Under the pieces are notes generated by a model that saw nothing but the letters and a program-made list of their open reading frames with translations, ran no database searches and had not been told where the DNA came from. Both the position numbers and the translations under genes were made by a program. Source: Sulfitobacter brevis (GTDB taxonomy: Bacteria; Pseudomonadota; Alphaproteobacteria; Rhodobacterales; Rhodobacteraceae). Taken from it: a DNA stretch of 64,000 nucleotides. Of the stretch, positions 7,010-14,475 are shown piece by piece (positions within the stretch are counted from its first letter, which is position 1; each line of letters starts with the position of its first letter). The stretch is from NCBI RefSeq assembly GCF_900112755.1, contig NZ_FOMW01000005.1, positions 1-64,000 of the forward strand, given 5' to 3'.

Positions 7010-8479
7010 ATGAATGCCATGACGGACCTTAACTGCAACTATATCGCTGGCGCATGGGTGGCCGGTGACACAGTGATCGAGAATCGCAACCCGTCCGACC
7101 TGAGCGATCTTGTCGGACGCTACGCACAGGCAACCGCCGCGCAACTTGACGCGGCGTTGAAAGCTGCCCGCGAGGCACAGGTCATCTGGGCGGGCTACGG
7201 CCCCGAGCGGCGGCACAATGCGTTGATGGCAATCGGTACCGAGATGATGGCCCGCTCGTCCGAGTTGGGCGAATTGCTGTCCCGCGAGGAGGGCAAGCCG
7301 CACGCCGAAGGTAAGGGAGAGGTCTACCGCGCAGGCCAGTTCTTTACCTATTACGCCGCCGAATGCCTGCGACAGATCGGCGATACCGCCGATTCCGTCC
7401 GCGCCGGTGTCGAGATTGATGTGCGGCGCGAGCCTGTGGGCGTGGTCGCGGTCATCAGCCCGTGGAACTTCCCCACCGCCACAGCAAGCTGGAAAATCGC
7501 TCCCGCGCTGGCCTATGGCAACGCGGTGATCTGGAAGCCCGCAAATGCCACGCCCGCCTCTGCCGTGGCGCTGACAGAGATTATTGCGCGGCAGGATATT
7601 CCGGCGGGCCTTTTTAATCTCGTCATGGGGGCGGGCAGCGACATCGGCCAGAAATTGATTGAAAGCCCCGAACTGGATGCCATCAGCTTCACCGGCTCGG
7701 TGCCTGTCGGGCGCGGGATCGCCGCTGCTGCGGTGCAAAACTTTTCGAAGATACAGATGGAGATGGGCTCCAAGAACGCGCTGGCCGTGATGGATGACGC
7801 GGATATCGACCTTGCGGTCGGCCTTGCCCTCGGGGGCGCATTTGGCGGCAGTGGCCAGAAATGCACCGCTTCCTCGCGGCTGGTTGTTCATGCAGCGGTG
7901 CACGATGAATTTGTGGAAAAACTGGTCGCGGGGGCCAAGTCGCTCAAGGTCGGGCACGCGCTGGAGGATGGCACCCAGATCGGGCCAGTTGTCAGCCAAG
8001 CCCAGCTTGATGCCAATCTTGCCTATATCGAACTGGGCGCCTCCGAAGGCGCGACACTGGCCTGCGGCGGCGAACAGTTGAGCTTCGCGACGGAAGGCTA
8101 CTATATAGCCCCCGCCGTCTTTACCGGCACCACCAATACGATGCGGATCAACCGCGAGGAAATGTTTGCGCCCATCGCCTGTGTCATCAAAGTGGACAGC
8201 TACGCCGAAGCGCTTGAGGTGGTCAATGACACCGAATTCGGGCTGACATCGGGCATCGTCACACGGTCCATCGCGCGCGCCACGCATTTCCGGCGCAACG
8301 CCCGCACCGGCTGCGTCATGGTCAACCTGCCAACTGCGGGGACCGATTACCACGTGCCGTTTGGTGGCCGCGGAAACAGCTCGTACGGACCGCGCGAACA
8401 GGGGTCCTACGCCGCGGAATTCTACACCACGGTCAAAACCGCCTATATCGCGGCAGGGACGCCGGAGGAACTGGCATGA
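7010..8479 (+). CDS. NAD(P)-dependent aldehyde dehydrogenase
   Basis: 489 residues, full-length ALDH superfamily enzyme that oxidises an aldehyde to the acid. Visible are the cofactor-fold motif SPWNFPTATASWKIAPAL (about 150-167), the general-base Glu251 in MEMGSKN and the nucleophile Cys285 in SGQKCTASSR. The C-terminal TAGTDYHVPFGGRG block resembles alpha-ketoglutarate-semialdehyde-type enzymes, but the substrate is not certain. The stop overlaps the start of the next gene (ATGA), so the two are translationally coupled. It is first in an operon with an M19-like protein, a BCCT transporter remnant and two conserved unknowns, presumably catabolic. Confidence 0.92.
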   Translation: MNAMTDLNCNYIAGAWVAGDTVIENRNPSDLSDLVGRYAQATAAQLDAALKAAREAQVIWAGYGPERRHNALMAIGTEMMARSSELGELLSREEGKPHAEGKGEVYRAGQFFTYYAAECLRQIGDTADSVRAGVEIDVRREPVGVVAVISPWNFPTATASWKIAPALAYGNAVIWKPANATPASAVALTEIIARQDIPAGLFNLVMGAGSDIGQKLIESPELDAISFTGSVPVGRGIAAAAVQNFSKIQMEMGSKNALAVMDDADIDLAVGLALGGAFGGSGQKCTASSRLVVHAAVHDEFVEKLVAGAKSLKVGHALEDGTQIGPVVSQAQLDANLAYIELGASEGATLACGGEQLSFATEGYYIAPAVFTGTTNTMRINREEMFAPIACVIKVDSYAEALEVVNDTEFGLTSGIVTRSIARATHFRRNARTGCVMVNLPTAGTDYHVPFGGRGNSSYGPREQGSYAAEFYTTVKTAYIAAGTPEELA

Positions 8480-9483
8480 CCTATCGGATCGACTGCCTGC
8501 AATATGCCAACTGGTCGGAAAAGATCTTTCGCCAGATGCGTCAGGGCGGCGTTGATGCGGTGCATGTGACCATCGCCTATCACGAGAATTTCCGCGAAAC
8601 GGTCCTGAATATTGAACGCTGGAACCGCTGGTTCGAGCAGTTTCCAACCCTGATATTTCAGGGCCGCACCGGCGCCGATGTTCGCTTGGCCCGCGAGACC
8701 GGGCGCACCGCGATCTTCTTCGGATTCCAGAACCCTTCGCCCATTGAGGATGACATCGGTCTGGTCGAGATCGCCCACACCTTGGGCGCGCGGTTCATGC
8801 AGTTGAGCTACAACAACCAATCGCTGCTGGCGACGGGCTGCTATGAGGCCGAAGACCCCGGCCTGACCCGCATGGGCCGCGAAGTGATCACCGAGATGAA
8901 CCGCGTCGGGCTGGTTGTCGATATGAGCCATTCGGCTGATCGCTCAACACTGGAGGCGATTGCGCACTCAACCCGCCCCATCGCAATCACCCATGCCAAC
9001 CCGCACGTCTGGACCCCCGCCCTGCGCAACAAATCTGACGACATCATCAAAGCGCTGGCCGAGAGCGGCGGTATGCTGGGGTTCTCGCTTTATCCACACC
9101 ACCTGAAAGACAAGGGCGATTGCACGCTCGAAGGCTTTTGCGAAATGGTCGCGCGCACGGCGGAGCGGTTCGGGACGCAGTGTTTGGGCCTCGGGTCGGA
9201 CCTGTGCCAAGACCATCCCGACAGCGTGGTCGAGTGGATGCGCACCGGCCGTTGGACCAAGCATATGGACTTTGGCGAAGGCTCCGCCGCCGCACCGGGA
9301 TTTCCCGAAATGCCCGCGTGGTTCCGCGACAACCGCGACTTTGACACCATCGAAAGCGGGCTACGCGCCGTGGGTTTCGACGCCGAGGAGACGGCGGGGG
9401 TCATGGGCGAAAACTGGCTGCGCTTCTTCGACAACAGCTTTTCGGCGGCAAACAATGTCGTCGCGAAAAAGGCCGCGGAATAA
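8476..9483 (+). CDS. M19 (renal dipeptidase)-like protein lacking part of the metal site
   Basis: 335 residues with the TIM-barrel amidohydrolase pattern of membrane dipeptidases. Present are the ligands His152 (VDMSHS), His173 (AITHANPH) and Asp242 (GLGSDL). The N-terminal His-x-Asp pair is replaced (IDCLQY in place of IDGHND), and the bridging Glu is replaced by Gln85 (FGFQNPSPI in place of GIEGG). A normal two-zinc dipeptidase site therefore cannot form; a one-metal enzyme or a changed substrate is likely. No signal peptide or lipid-anchor motif is seen, so it should be cytoplasmic. Translationally coupled to the aldehyde dehydrogenase. Confidence 0.85.
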   Translation: MTYRIDCLQYANWSEKIFRQMRQGGVDAVHVTIAYHENFRETVLNIERWNRWFEQFPTLIFQGRTGADVRLARETGRTAIFFGFQNPSPIEDDIGLVEIAHTLGARFMQLSYNNQSLLATGCYEAEDPGLTRMGREVITEMNRVGLVVDMSHSADRSTLEAIAHSTRPIAITHANPHVWTPALRNKSDDIIKALAESGGMLGFSLYPHHLKDKGDCTLEGFCEMVARTAERFGTQCLGLGSDLCQDHPDSVVEWMRTGRWTKHMDFGEGSAAAPGFPEMPAWFRDNRDFDTIESGLRAVGFDAEETAGVMGENWLRFFDNSFSAANNVVAKKAAE

Positions 9484-9532
9484 GCAGCCGTCTTGCGCTT
9501 TCACGCATGAAAACTTCTTCTGGGAGGATGAG

Positions 9533-9877
9533 ATGACAGACCAACCCCTAACGACTGCGGCCCCAAGCCCCGGTCACATCGGGCTCACTGTGCCTAAGTT
9601 TACTGTGTTCCAACGGAGCTGGTTCATCGGCTACGGCCCGATGATGGCAATCTTTTTTGCGCGCGTCAGCCGTGGCCGCTCGTCCCTGCCGGTCAGGGCA
9701 TTCTGGGGTCTGGCGATGGGGCTGATGGCGATCAACCTGATTTCGCTGGGGTCGGGTGGTATCGGCAAACTGCAAAGTTTCATTGTTGTGACTGCGGTAC
9801 CGGTATCGCTGATGCTGCTGCCGTCGCTTTGGGATGCGCCGAGGATCAAGCTCGCAAAAGGTCGCGCGTTAAAGTGA
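9533..9877 (+). pseudogene. Internally deleted BCCT (betaine/choline/carnitine) transporter remnant
   Basis: A 114-codon open frame with a good ribosome site (GGGAGGATGAG). It joins three parts of a normally 500-residue-plus BCCT carrier. The start (IGLTVPKFTVF) looks like a BCCT N-terminus. WFIGYGPMMAIFFARVSRGR matches the family's central signature segment. FWGLAMGLMAINL through VPVSLMLLPSLWDAPR matches the final membrane helix. Most of the 12 helices, including the substrate site, are missing, yet the frame is kept. It is probably a transporter fossil; a small membrane protein derived from it cannot be excluded. Its place in the operon hints that the pathway once handled a quaternary-amine-type compound. 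Confidence 0.75.
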
Positions 9878-9947
9878 TCATGTCGTCGGGCGACCCACAT
9901 CGGGCCGCCCGACACGATACGTGGTATCATGCAGGAGGAGGCGCGTG

Positions 9948-11651
9948 ATGAAGCTCGAAAGTGTCACCCCCGAAAGCGTCGCTTTGCGGCCCGCCGAGAC
10001 CGTGATGCGCTTGGCACGTCTGGGGTCATTCCACCAGTCGCGCCTGTCCTTTATGCGTGTGCTCCTGCGCCGATTGAAAAGCGAGAGCTGGCGCTTTGAG
10101 CGGCGTGCCTTTGAAATCAACACACAAGGTGTCGGCCACGCGGTCTATACCATGCATGGCCCCGCGCGCAGCTACAGCCTTGTCGCCTTTGCCCACGATC
10201 TGCCGCCGGAGCAGCGCTCTGACAGGGTGATTGCAACGGCGTGGGACGCGACCTTTGCGCTGTTCGACGGGCTGCCAACCGAGGCCGACATCGCGCGGCT
10301 TTCCCTTAACGTGCCCTTGCAGGAGGCGGGGCGGGTCACCTCGCGCGAGCTGACAGTATCGCGCGCCAACCGCTCGGTGCGGCTGTTTGAACACGTCGTC
10401 AACTGCCTGAGCCGCGGCCTCCAGCCGATGGCGGCAGATATTGAAGCCGTCGGCTACCTGATGCGGACCACAGCGGTTTACGGCTCTGGCAAGCTGGGGG
10501 CCGCCGACCGCGAAGGCATCGCTGACCGCCCTGAATTTGCCGCGCCCTTTCAGGCCGAAATGCTTACGGTTTTCCTGATCAGGGCCTTTGCGCTGGACCT
10601 TGTCGAGCACCTTGCGCATCTGCGCGGCGGCAACAAAGCCGTACAGATTGAACCGACGCTGCGTCGCCGTTTCGGCATCGGAAATTCGACCGGTCTTGGC
10701 ATGGCGCCCTTCTTGCTCAACCACCCGATTCTTCTGAACAACTGGATCAATGCCCGAGAAATTGCCCTCGCGCGGGTCCGGTCACTGACCGCAATCTCAC
10801 CTGCGGAAGCCGAGGCATTTCGGATCATGCTGCGCAGGGGCCGCAGCAATGTCGATGACTGGCATTCCGAACATCCGCTGCAATCCGGAAAGATCGCGGT
10901 ACTTAAGACCGATCTTGATCGCCTGGCTGCGCATATCGAGACAGGCGTGCTGGAGGCGACACAGCCATGGGATACCCTGTATCTGTGGTCCGAAAAAGAG
11001 CTTAGCCTTGATGGCCAGGAGCTTTTGGTAGCTTTGATGATGGAGCCCTACGGCGCATTGATCGACGATCTGCCCGCGCAGATGAGCGCCGACGAGGGGG
11101 CCGGTTTCGGGATCGACGGGGCGATGACTGTCGCGACTCTTCGCACAGTTGTGGAGAGCAATTACGCTTGGGCTTTGAAGATTGACTGGAGCACGCCGGA
11201 AAGTCAGGCCCGCACGTGGTACGTCTCGGCTGAGAAGCTGGAGCCGCGTCTCGGCGAGCGTCACTCAGAACCGCTTGACGGATATGAGCAGCCTCTGGCC
11301 CCCGGACGCGATGCAGCATTGCTTTATGAGGACCTCGTAAACGACCCCGCCGAGGCCCGCGTTTCCGACTTTTTGCTCCGCCATCCCGAGCATCGCCACA
11401 TCCTGCGGCGTGTGCAAATCACCGCCCGGCACGCCTATGCCGAAATCCGCGACAACACAGTAAGCGCCGACGTGATGCCCATCGATCTGCTGCGCGCCAA
11501 GCTGTCGTTTTTCGGGGCTTGCCACTTTGACCCCCGCTCCGACAGGTGGGTGCGGATCAACATGTTCCGTAATGCGCCATTCCCCCACGAGCTTGCCGAG
11601 ATGGAATTCGCAGGCTGGACTTATCCGGCCCTGTCAGAGGTGCCAACATGA
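9948..11651 (+). CDS. Conserved unknown, 567 residues, paired with DUF3726
   Basis: I do not recognise a family. The ATG at 9948 is chosen for the strong upstream GGAGGAGG; a longer frame opens at 9921. The protein is soluble, with no membrane segment or signal peptide, and is rich in Arg/Leu/Ala helices. No nucleotide-binding or metal motif stands out. The stop overlaps the start of the DUF3726 gene by 4 bases, so the two products are probably made together and may form a complex. Operon context suggests a role in the same catabolic step as the aldehyde dehydrogenase and M19-like protein. Confidence 0.8.
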   Translation: MKLESVTPESVALRPAETVMRLARLGSFHQSRLSFMRVLLRRLKSESWRFERRAFEINTQGVGHAVYTMHGPARSYSLVAFAHDLPPEQRSDRVIATAWDATFALFDGLPTEADIARLSLNVPLQEAGRVTSRELTVSRANRSVRLFEHVVNCLSRGLQPMAADIEAVGYLMRTTAVYGSGKLGAADREGIADRPEFAAPFQAEMLTVFLIRAFALDLVEHLAHLRGGNKAVQIEPTLRRRFGIGNSTGLGMAPFLLNHPILLNNWINAREIALARVRSLTAISPAEAEAFRIMLRRGRSNVDDWHSEHPLQSGKIAVLKTDLDRLAAHIETGVLEATQPWDTLYLWSEKELSLDGQELLVALMMEPYGALIDDLPAQMSADEGAGFGIDGAMTVATLRTVVESNYAWALKIDWSTPESQARTWYVSAEKLEPRLGERHSEPLDGYEQPLAPGRDAALLYEDLVNDPAEARVSDFLLRHPEHRHILRRVQITARHAYAEIRDNTVSADVMPIDLLRAKLSFFGACHFDPRSDRWVRINMFRNAPFPHELAEMEFAGWTYPALSEVPT

Positions 11652-12292
11652 TCTACTCGCTCAACGAGATCGAGGCGCTGGCCCGCAAGGCCGCCCGCGG
11701 CAGCGGGTTGAGCTGGGGATTGGCCGAGGAAGCAGGCAAGGCCGTGCGCTGGCTCTGCGCCAACGGGTTTCAGGGGACAGAACTGCTAACCAAGCTGCTC
11801 AGCGCCAATGACGGAAAACCCTATTCCGATCTGGCCCCGCAGCAGATCGATGATGTCTGGCGCGCCCGAAGCGGCATGCTCTGCCCGATTATTTTGGGCG
11901 CTTTGATCTGCGACCGTGCTGATGAGTTGGGGCGCGGCGAGCCGATCAAAGTAGGCGAAGTCGCGATGCCGCTGATGCTCGCCCCCTTTGCCTCCCACGC
12001 TGCGCGATCTGCAGGTGTCACCGTGACGCTGGAATGGCAGGGAGCCAAGCTCACACTTGATGGCGGCGCGCCCGGGGTCCAAGGGGATGAGGCAGCACTG
12101 CACGCCGCTCGGACGACATCGGTCACGCTATCTCAGACGGATGCCGCCATCTTCCGGTCCGTTCCAACCGAGAGGGGCCGTCAACTCACTCCTGAAATCT
12201 TGAAGACACTAGAGGCCTTCGCGCAGCGCACCTACGCTCCCGCGACCGAAGCCAGCCGTGCCGGAGCGGGTGCAGAAACCGATGATGACTAG
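11648..12292 (+). CDS. DUF3726-domain protein
   Basis: 214 residues, matching my memory of the DUF3726 family from its start (SLNEIEALARKAARGSGLSW, then GLAEEAGKAVRWL). Function is unknown. It is a soluble protein with an acidic/alanine-rich tail. Last gene of the aldehyde dehydrogenase operon and coupled to the 567-residue unknown. Its 3' end overlaps the end of the convergent TetR gene by 4 bases. Confidence 0.8.
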   Translation: MIYSLNEIEALARKAARGSGLSWGLAEEAGKAVRWLCANGFQGTELLTKLLSANDGKPYSDLAPQQIDDVWRARSGMLCPIILGALICDRADELGRGEPIKVGEVAMPLMLAPFASHAARSAGVTVTLEWQGAKLTLDGGAPGVQGDEAALHAARTTSVTLSQTDAAIFRSVPTERGRQLTPEILKTLEAFAQRTYAPATEASRAGAGAETDDD

Positions 12293-12882
12293 GCGCGTAG
12301 GCTTTCGACCTCAACCGCCATATCCTCGGCCAATTGACCGAAATCACCGGCCTCCATCCCCTGATGCAACGCAAGCCGCAGCGCGGTAACATTAGCCTGA
12401 AACCGACGCGCCAAACGATCGGGGTCTGCCGTTGGGGGCAGTTCCCCCGCCGTGCGGGCAGCGGCAAACGCAGCGGAAAATTCGCTCTGGATCGCGGCCA
12501 GATAATCCCGTGTCACCGCCGCAATCTCGGGGTCGGTGGTGCGTGTGTCCACCATGGTCTTCGTCAACATGCAGGCCTTGCGGGCCACATCATCGGGCGC
12601 CAGCCGCGCATAGGCACGAAAGTGCTCCGCCAAAGCCGTGAGTGGCGAGGACGCACGCGCCACCTGATCGCGAAAGCCGGTACGCGAATTCTCGAAATAC
12701 CGCGCCAGCGCCAACAGATAGAGGTTCTCCTTGCTGGAAAACGCCGCATAGATGCTGCCGGGTTTCATCGCCAGCGTCGCCTCAAGATCCTTGAGGGACG
12801 TGGCATGAAACCCCTTCTCCCAGAATACCCCCATCGCAGCGTCGAGCGCTGTTTCACGGTTGTAAGAGGCAGCGCGGGCCAT
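12289..12882 (-). CDS. TetR/AcrR-family repressor
   Basis: 197 residues with an N-terminal TetR helix-turn-helix (about 10-55: ALDAAMGVFWEKGFHATSLK, then PGSIYAAFSSKENLY) and an all-helical C-terminal ligand domain. It begins 3 bases after the FrnE-like gene stop, so the two are co-transcribed. A perfect palindrome, TTGAGTGATCACTCAA, with a second near copy lies in front of the AhpD-like gene at the head of this cluster and is the likely operator. This suggests autoregulation in response to an electrophile or redox ligand (inference). Confidence 0.9.
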   Translation of the reverse strand: MARAASYNRETALDAAMGVFWEKGFHATSLKDLEATLAMKPGSIYAAFSSKENLYLLALARYFENSRTGFRDQVARASSPLTALAEHFRAYARLAPDDVARKACMLTKTMVDTRTTDPEIAAVTRDYLAAIQSEFSAAFAAARTAGELPPTADPDRLARRFQANVTALRLALHQGMEAGDFGQLAEDMAVEVESLRA

Positions 12883-12885
12883 GGT

Positions 12886-13530
12886 TTAGCCCGCCTTTTG
12901 GGTCAACTGGGTGAGGATACTTTTGTAGTTTTCGGCACCCTGCGCACCGGTGACCAGATGCTGGCGATCAAACACCACGGCAGGCACACCGCGAATGCCC
13001 TGCTGGATCCAGAAGTCCTCACTCTTGCGCACCTCAGCGGCAAAACGCTGATCATCCAGAACCGCCAAAGCTTCCTCGCGATCAAGGCCGATTTCACCGG
13101 CAACATCGGCCAGAACAGCGTTGTCGGAGAGGTCGCGGCCATCGGTGAAATGCGCGGTGAACAGCGCCATTTTCAGGTCGTGCTTGCGCCCCCCCGTTTC
13201 CGCCCAGTGCAGAAGCTGGTGGGTGTTGAAGGTGTTGTGCATCCGCATGTCTTCGGTGAAGCGGAAATCGATGCCCAAATCGGCGCCCAGTGCTGCCATC
13301 TGCGCCCTGCTCTGCGCCGATTGCTCAGGGGTCGAGCCGTATTTTTCCATGATATGCTCGCGGGTATTTTGACCCTCGGCGGGCATGTCGGGGTTCAATT
13401 CGAACGGATGCCAGTGCACCTCATGCGCGACACCGGTGGCATCCAGCGCCTGCGCCAACTGGCGGTATCCGATAATGCACCAAGGGCACATCACGTCCGA
13501 GACAATGTCGATACGGAGGGGTTCGGTCAT
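12886..13530 (-). CDS. FrnE-like DsbA-family oxidoreductase
   Basis: 214 residues, thioredoxin fold with the CPWC active site at residues 15-18 (SDVMCPWCIIG). It matches the cytoplasmic FrnE/polyketide-type DsbA family, with no signal peptide. The start at 13530 has AAGGAT upstream; a longer frame to 13605 lacks support. It probably performs thiol-disulfide exchange or glutathione-type chemistry on a small molecule or protein. Between an AhpD-like gene and a TetR repressor, it fits a redox or detoxification operon. Confidence 0.9.
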   Translation of the reverse strand: MTEPLRIDIVSDVMCPWCIIGYRQLAQALDATGVAHEVHWHPFELNPDMPAEGQNTREHIMEKYGSTPEQSAQSRAQMAALGADLGIDFRFTEDMRMHNTFNTHQLLHWAETGGRKHDLKMALFTAHFTDGRDLSDNAVLADVAGEIGLDREEALAVLDDQRFAAEVRKSEDFWIQQGIRGVPAVVFDRQHLVTGAQGAENYKSILTQLTQKAG

Positions 13531-13676
13531 GAGATCATCCTTTTTTCCGGCAGGCGCGGTCATTGCGCAAATATAGGTGCAAACGTCGGCGTGGAAAACC
13601 GGCACATTGTGCTATCGGGAAATTTGCCCTCCGAAGAGGGGTTCGGGGCAGAGCCTTCCCTGCCCCGAGGCGTCGA

Positions 13677-14243
13677 TTATTCAGCAGCTTTTGCTGTGCG
13701 CTCCCAAGCGAACTTTTCAAACACGCTATCCACTGGCGTCTTGGCGAAATGATTAGTGTAGTTTGACATCAGCTTCTGCGCGGCACCCAAGATCACTTCG
13801 AGGATGTTGGCATTGGTGAAGCCCGCCTCGAGGAACGCCTGCGTGTTGGCTTCGCTCACGAAACCACGGTCGCGGATCACCAGCAATGTGAAATCGCGCA
13901 GCGCTTCGAGCTTGGCTGTCGGCAGCGCCGTTTCATTGCGCAGCGCTTCGGTGATCGCGTCGTCAACTTTCATCATTTTGGCGATGCCAGTGTGGGCCGG
14001 AACACAGTAGTGGCAATTCTGCTCAACATTCACGGTTTGCCAGACAACGGTTTTTTCTTCGTCTGTCAGGCTGGTGGCCATGAACTGCTGGTGGGCAAAG
14101 TTATAGGCCGCGAGCAACGCGGGAGCATCGGCCATTACGGCGTGCAATCCGGGGATACGGCCATTGTTTTTCAGCGATGTTTCCAGATGCGGCTTGGACG
14201 CTTCGGGTGCGGATTCGATCGTGTGTTTGGTAAAAGTGGTCAT
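13677..14243 (-). CDS. Carboxymuconolactone decarboxylase / AhpD-like protein
   Basis: 188 residues, AhpD-type helical fold. The CxxC-x3-H motif CHYCVPAH (Cys77, Cys80, His84) is the redox site of alkylhydroperoxidase-like members, so a peroxidase or disulfide reductase role is more likely than a decarboxylase one. AGAG lies 8 bases before the ATG. The operator-like palindromes at 14294-14333 are directly upstream. A GC hairpin (13644-13667) lies between this gene and the FrnE-like gene, so the downstream genes may be partly attenuated. Confidence 0.85.
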   Translation of the reverse strand: MTTFTKHTIESAPEASKPHLETSLKNNGRIPGLHAVMADAPALLAAYNFAHQQFMATSLTDEEKTVVWQTVNVEQNCHYCVPAHTGIAKMMKVDDAITEALRNETALPTAKLEALRDFTLLVIRDRGFVSEANTQAFLEAGFTNANILEVILGAAQKLMSNYTNHFAKTPVDSVFEKFAWERTAKAAE

Positions 14244-14293
14244 ATCGGCTCTCTTGGGTTGGGGTGTACGTTCGAGAACCTACTTAGGCTTAT

Positions 14294-14333
14294 TTGAGTG
14301 ATCACTCAATGCCGATATTGAGCAATCACTCAA
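14294..14333 (-). promoter_or_regulatory. Paired TetR-type operators
   Basis: A perfect 16-base palindrome, TTGAGTGATCACTCAA (14294-14309), and an imperfect copy, TTGAGCAATCACTCAA (14318-14333), are offset by 24 bases. They lie 51-90 bases before the AhpD-like gene. Length and symmetry suit a TetR dimer, and the only nearby TetR gene is the one at 12289-12882. Confidence 0.6.
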
Positions 14334-14475
14334 ATGTGAGTAATTCTCGCGCAAGCGCGACCTCTGTGCCTATAAGTTAAGAGAATACTGGCAGTAAATG
14401 ATTGCTGGCCTTTGGTGCAGCATTGCACAGGCAATGGCGATGCAGCAGATCCTCCGAAGTTTCGAAGCCGGCATT

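Noticed and set aside
6947-8647. 566-codon open frame on the - strand
   Set aside because: Antisense to the aldehyde dehydrogenase, which has its full catalytic set; no domain in the antisense product.
12334-13752. 472-codon open frame on the + strand
   Set aside because: It runs antisense over the TetR and FrnE-like genes, which have clear families and ribosome sites; it has no family and comes from GC-rich third positions.
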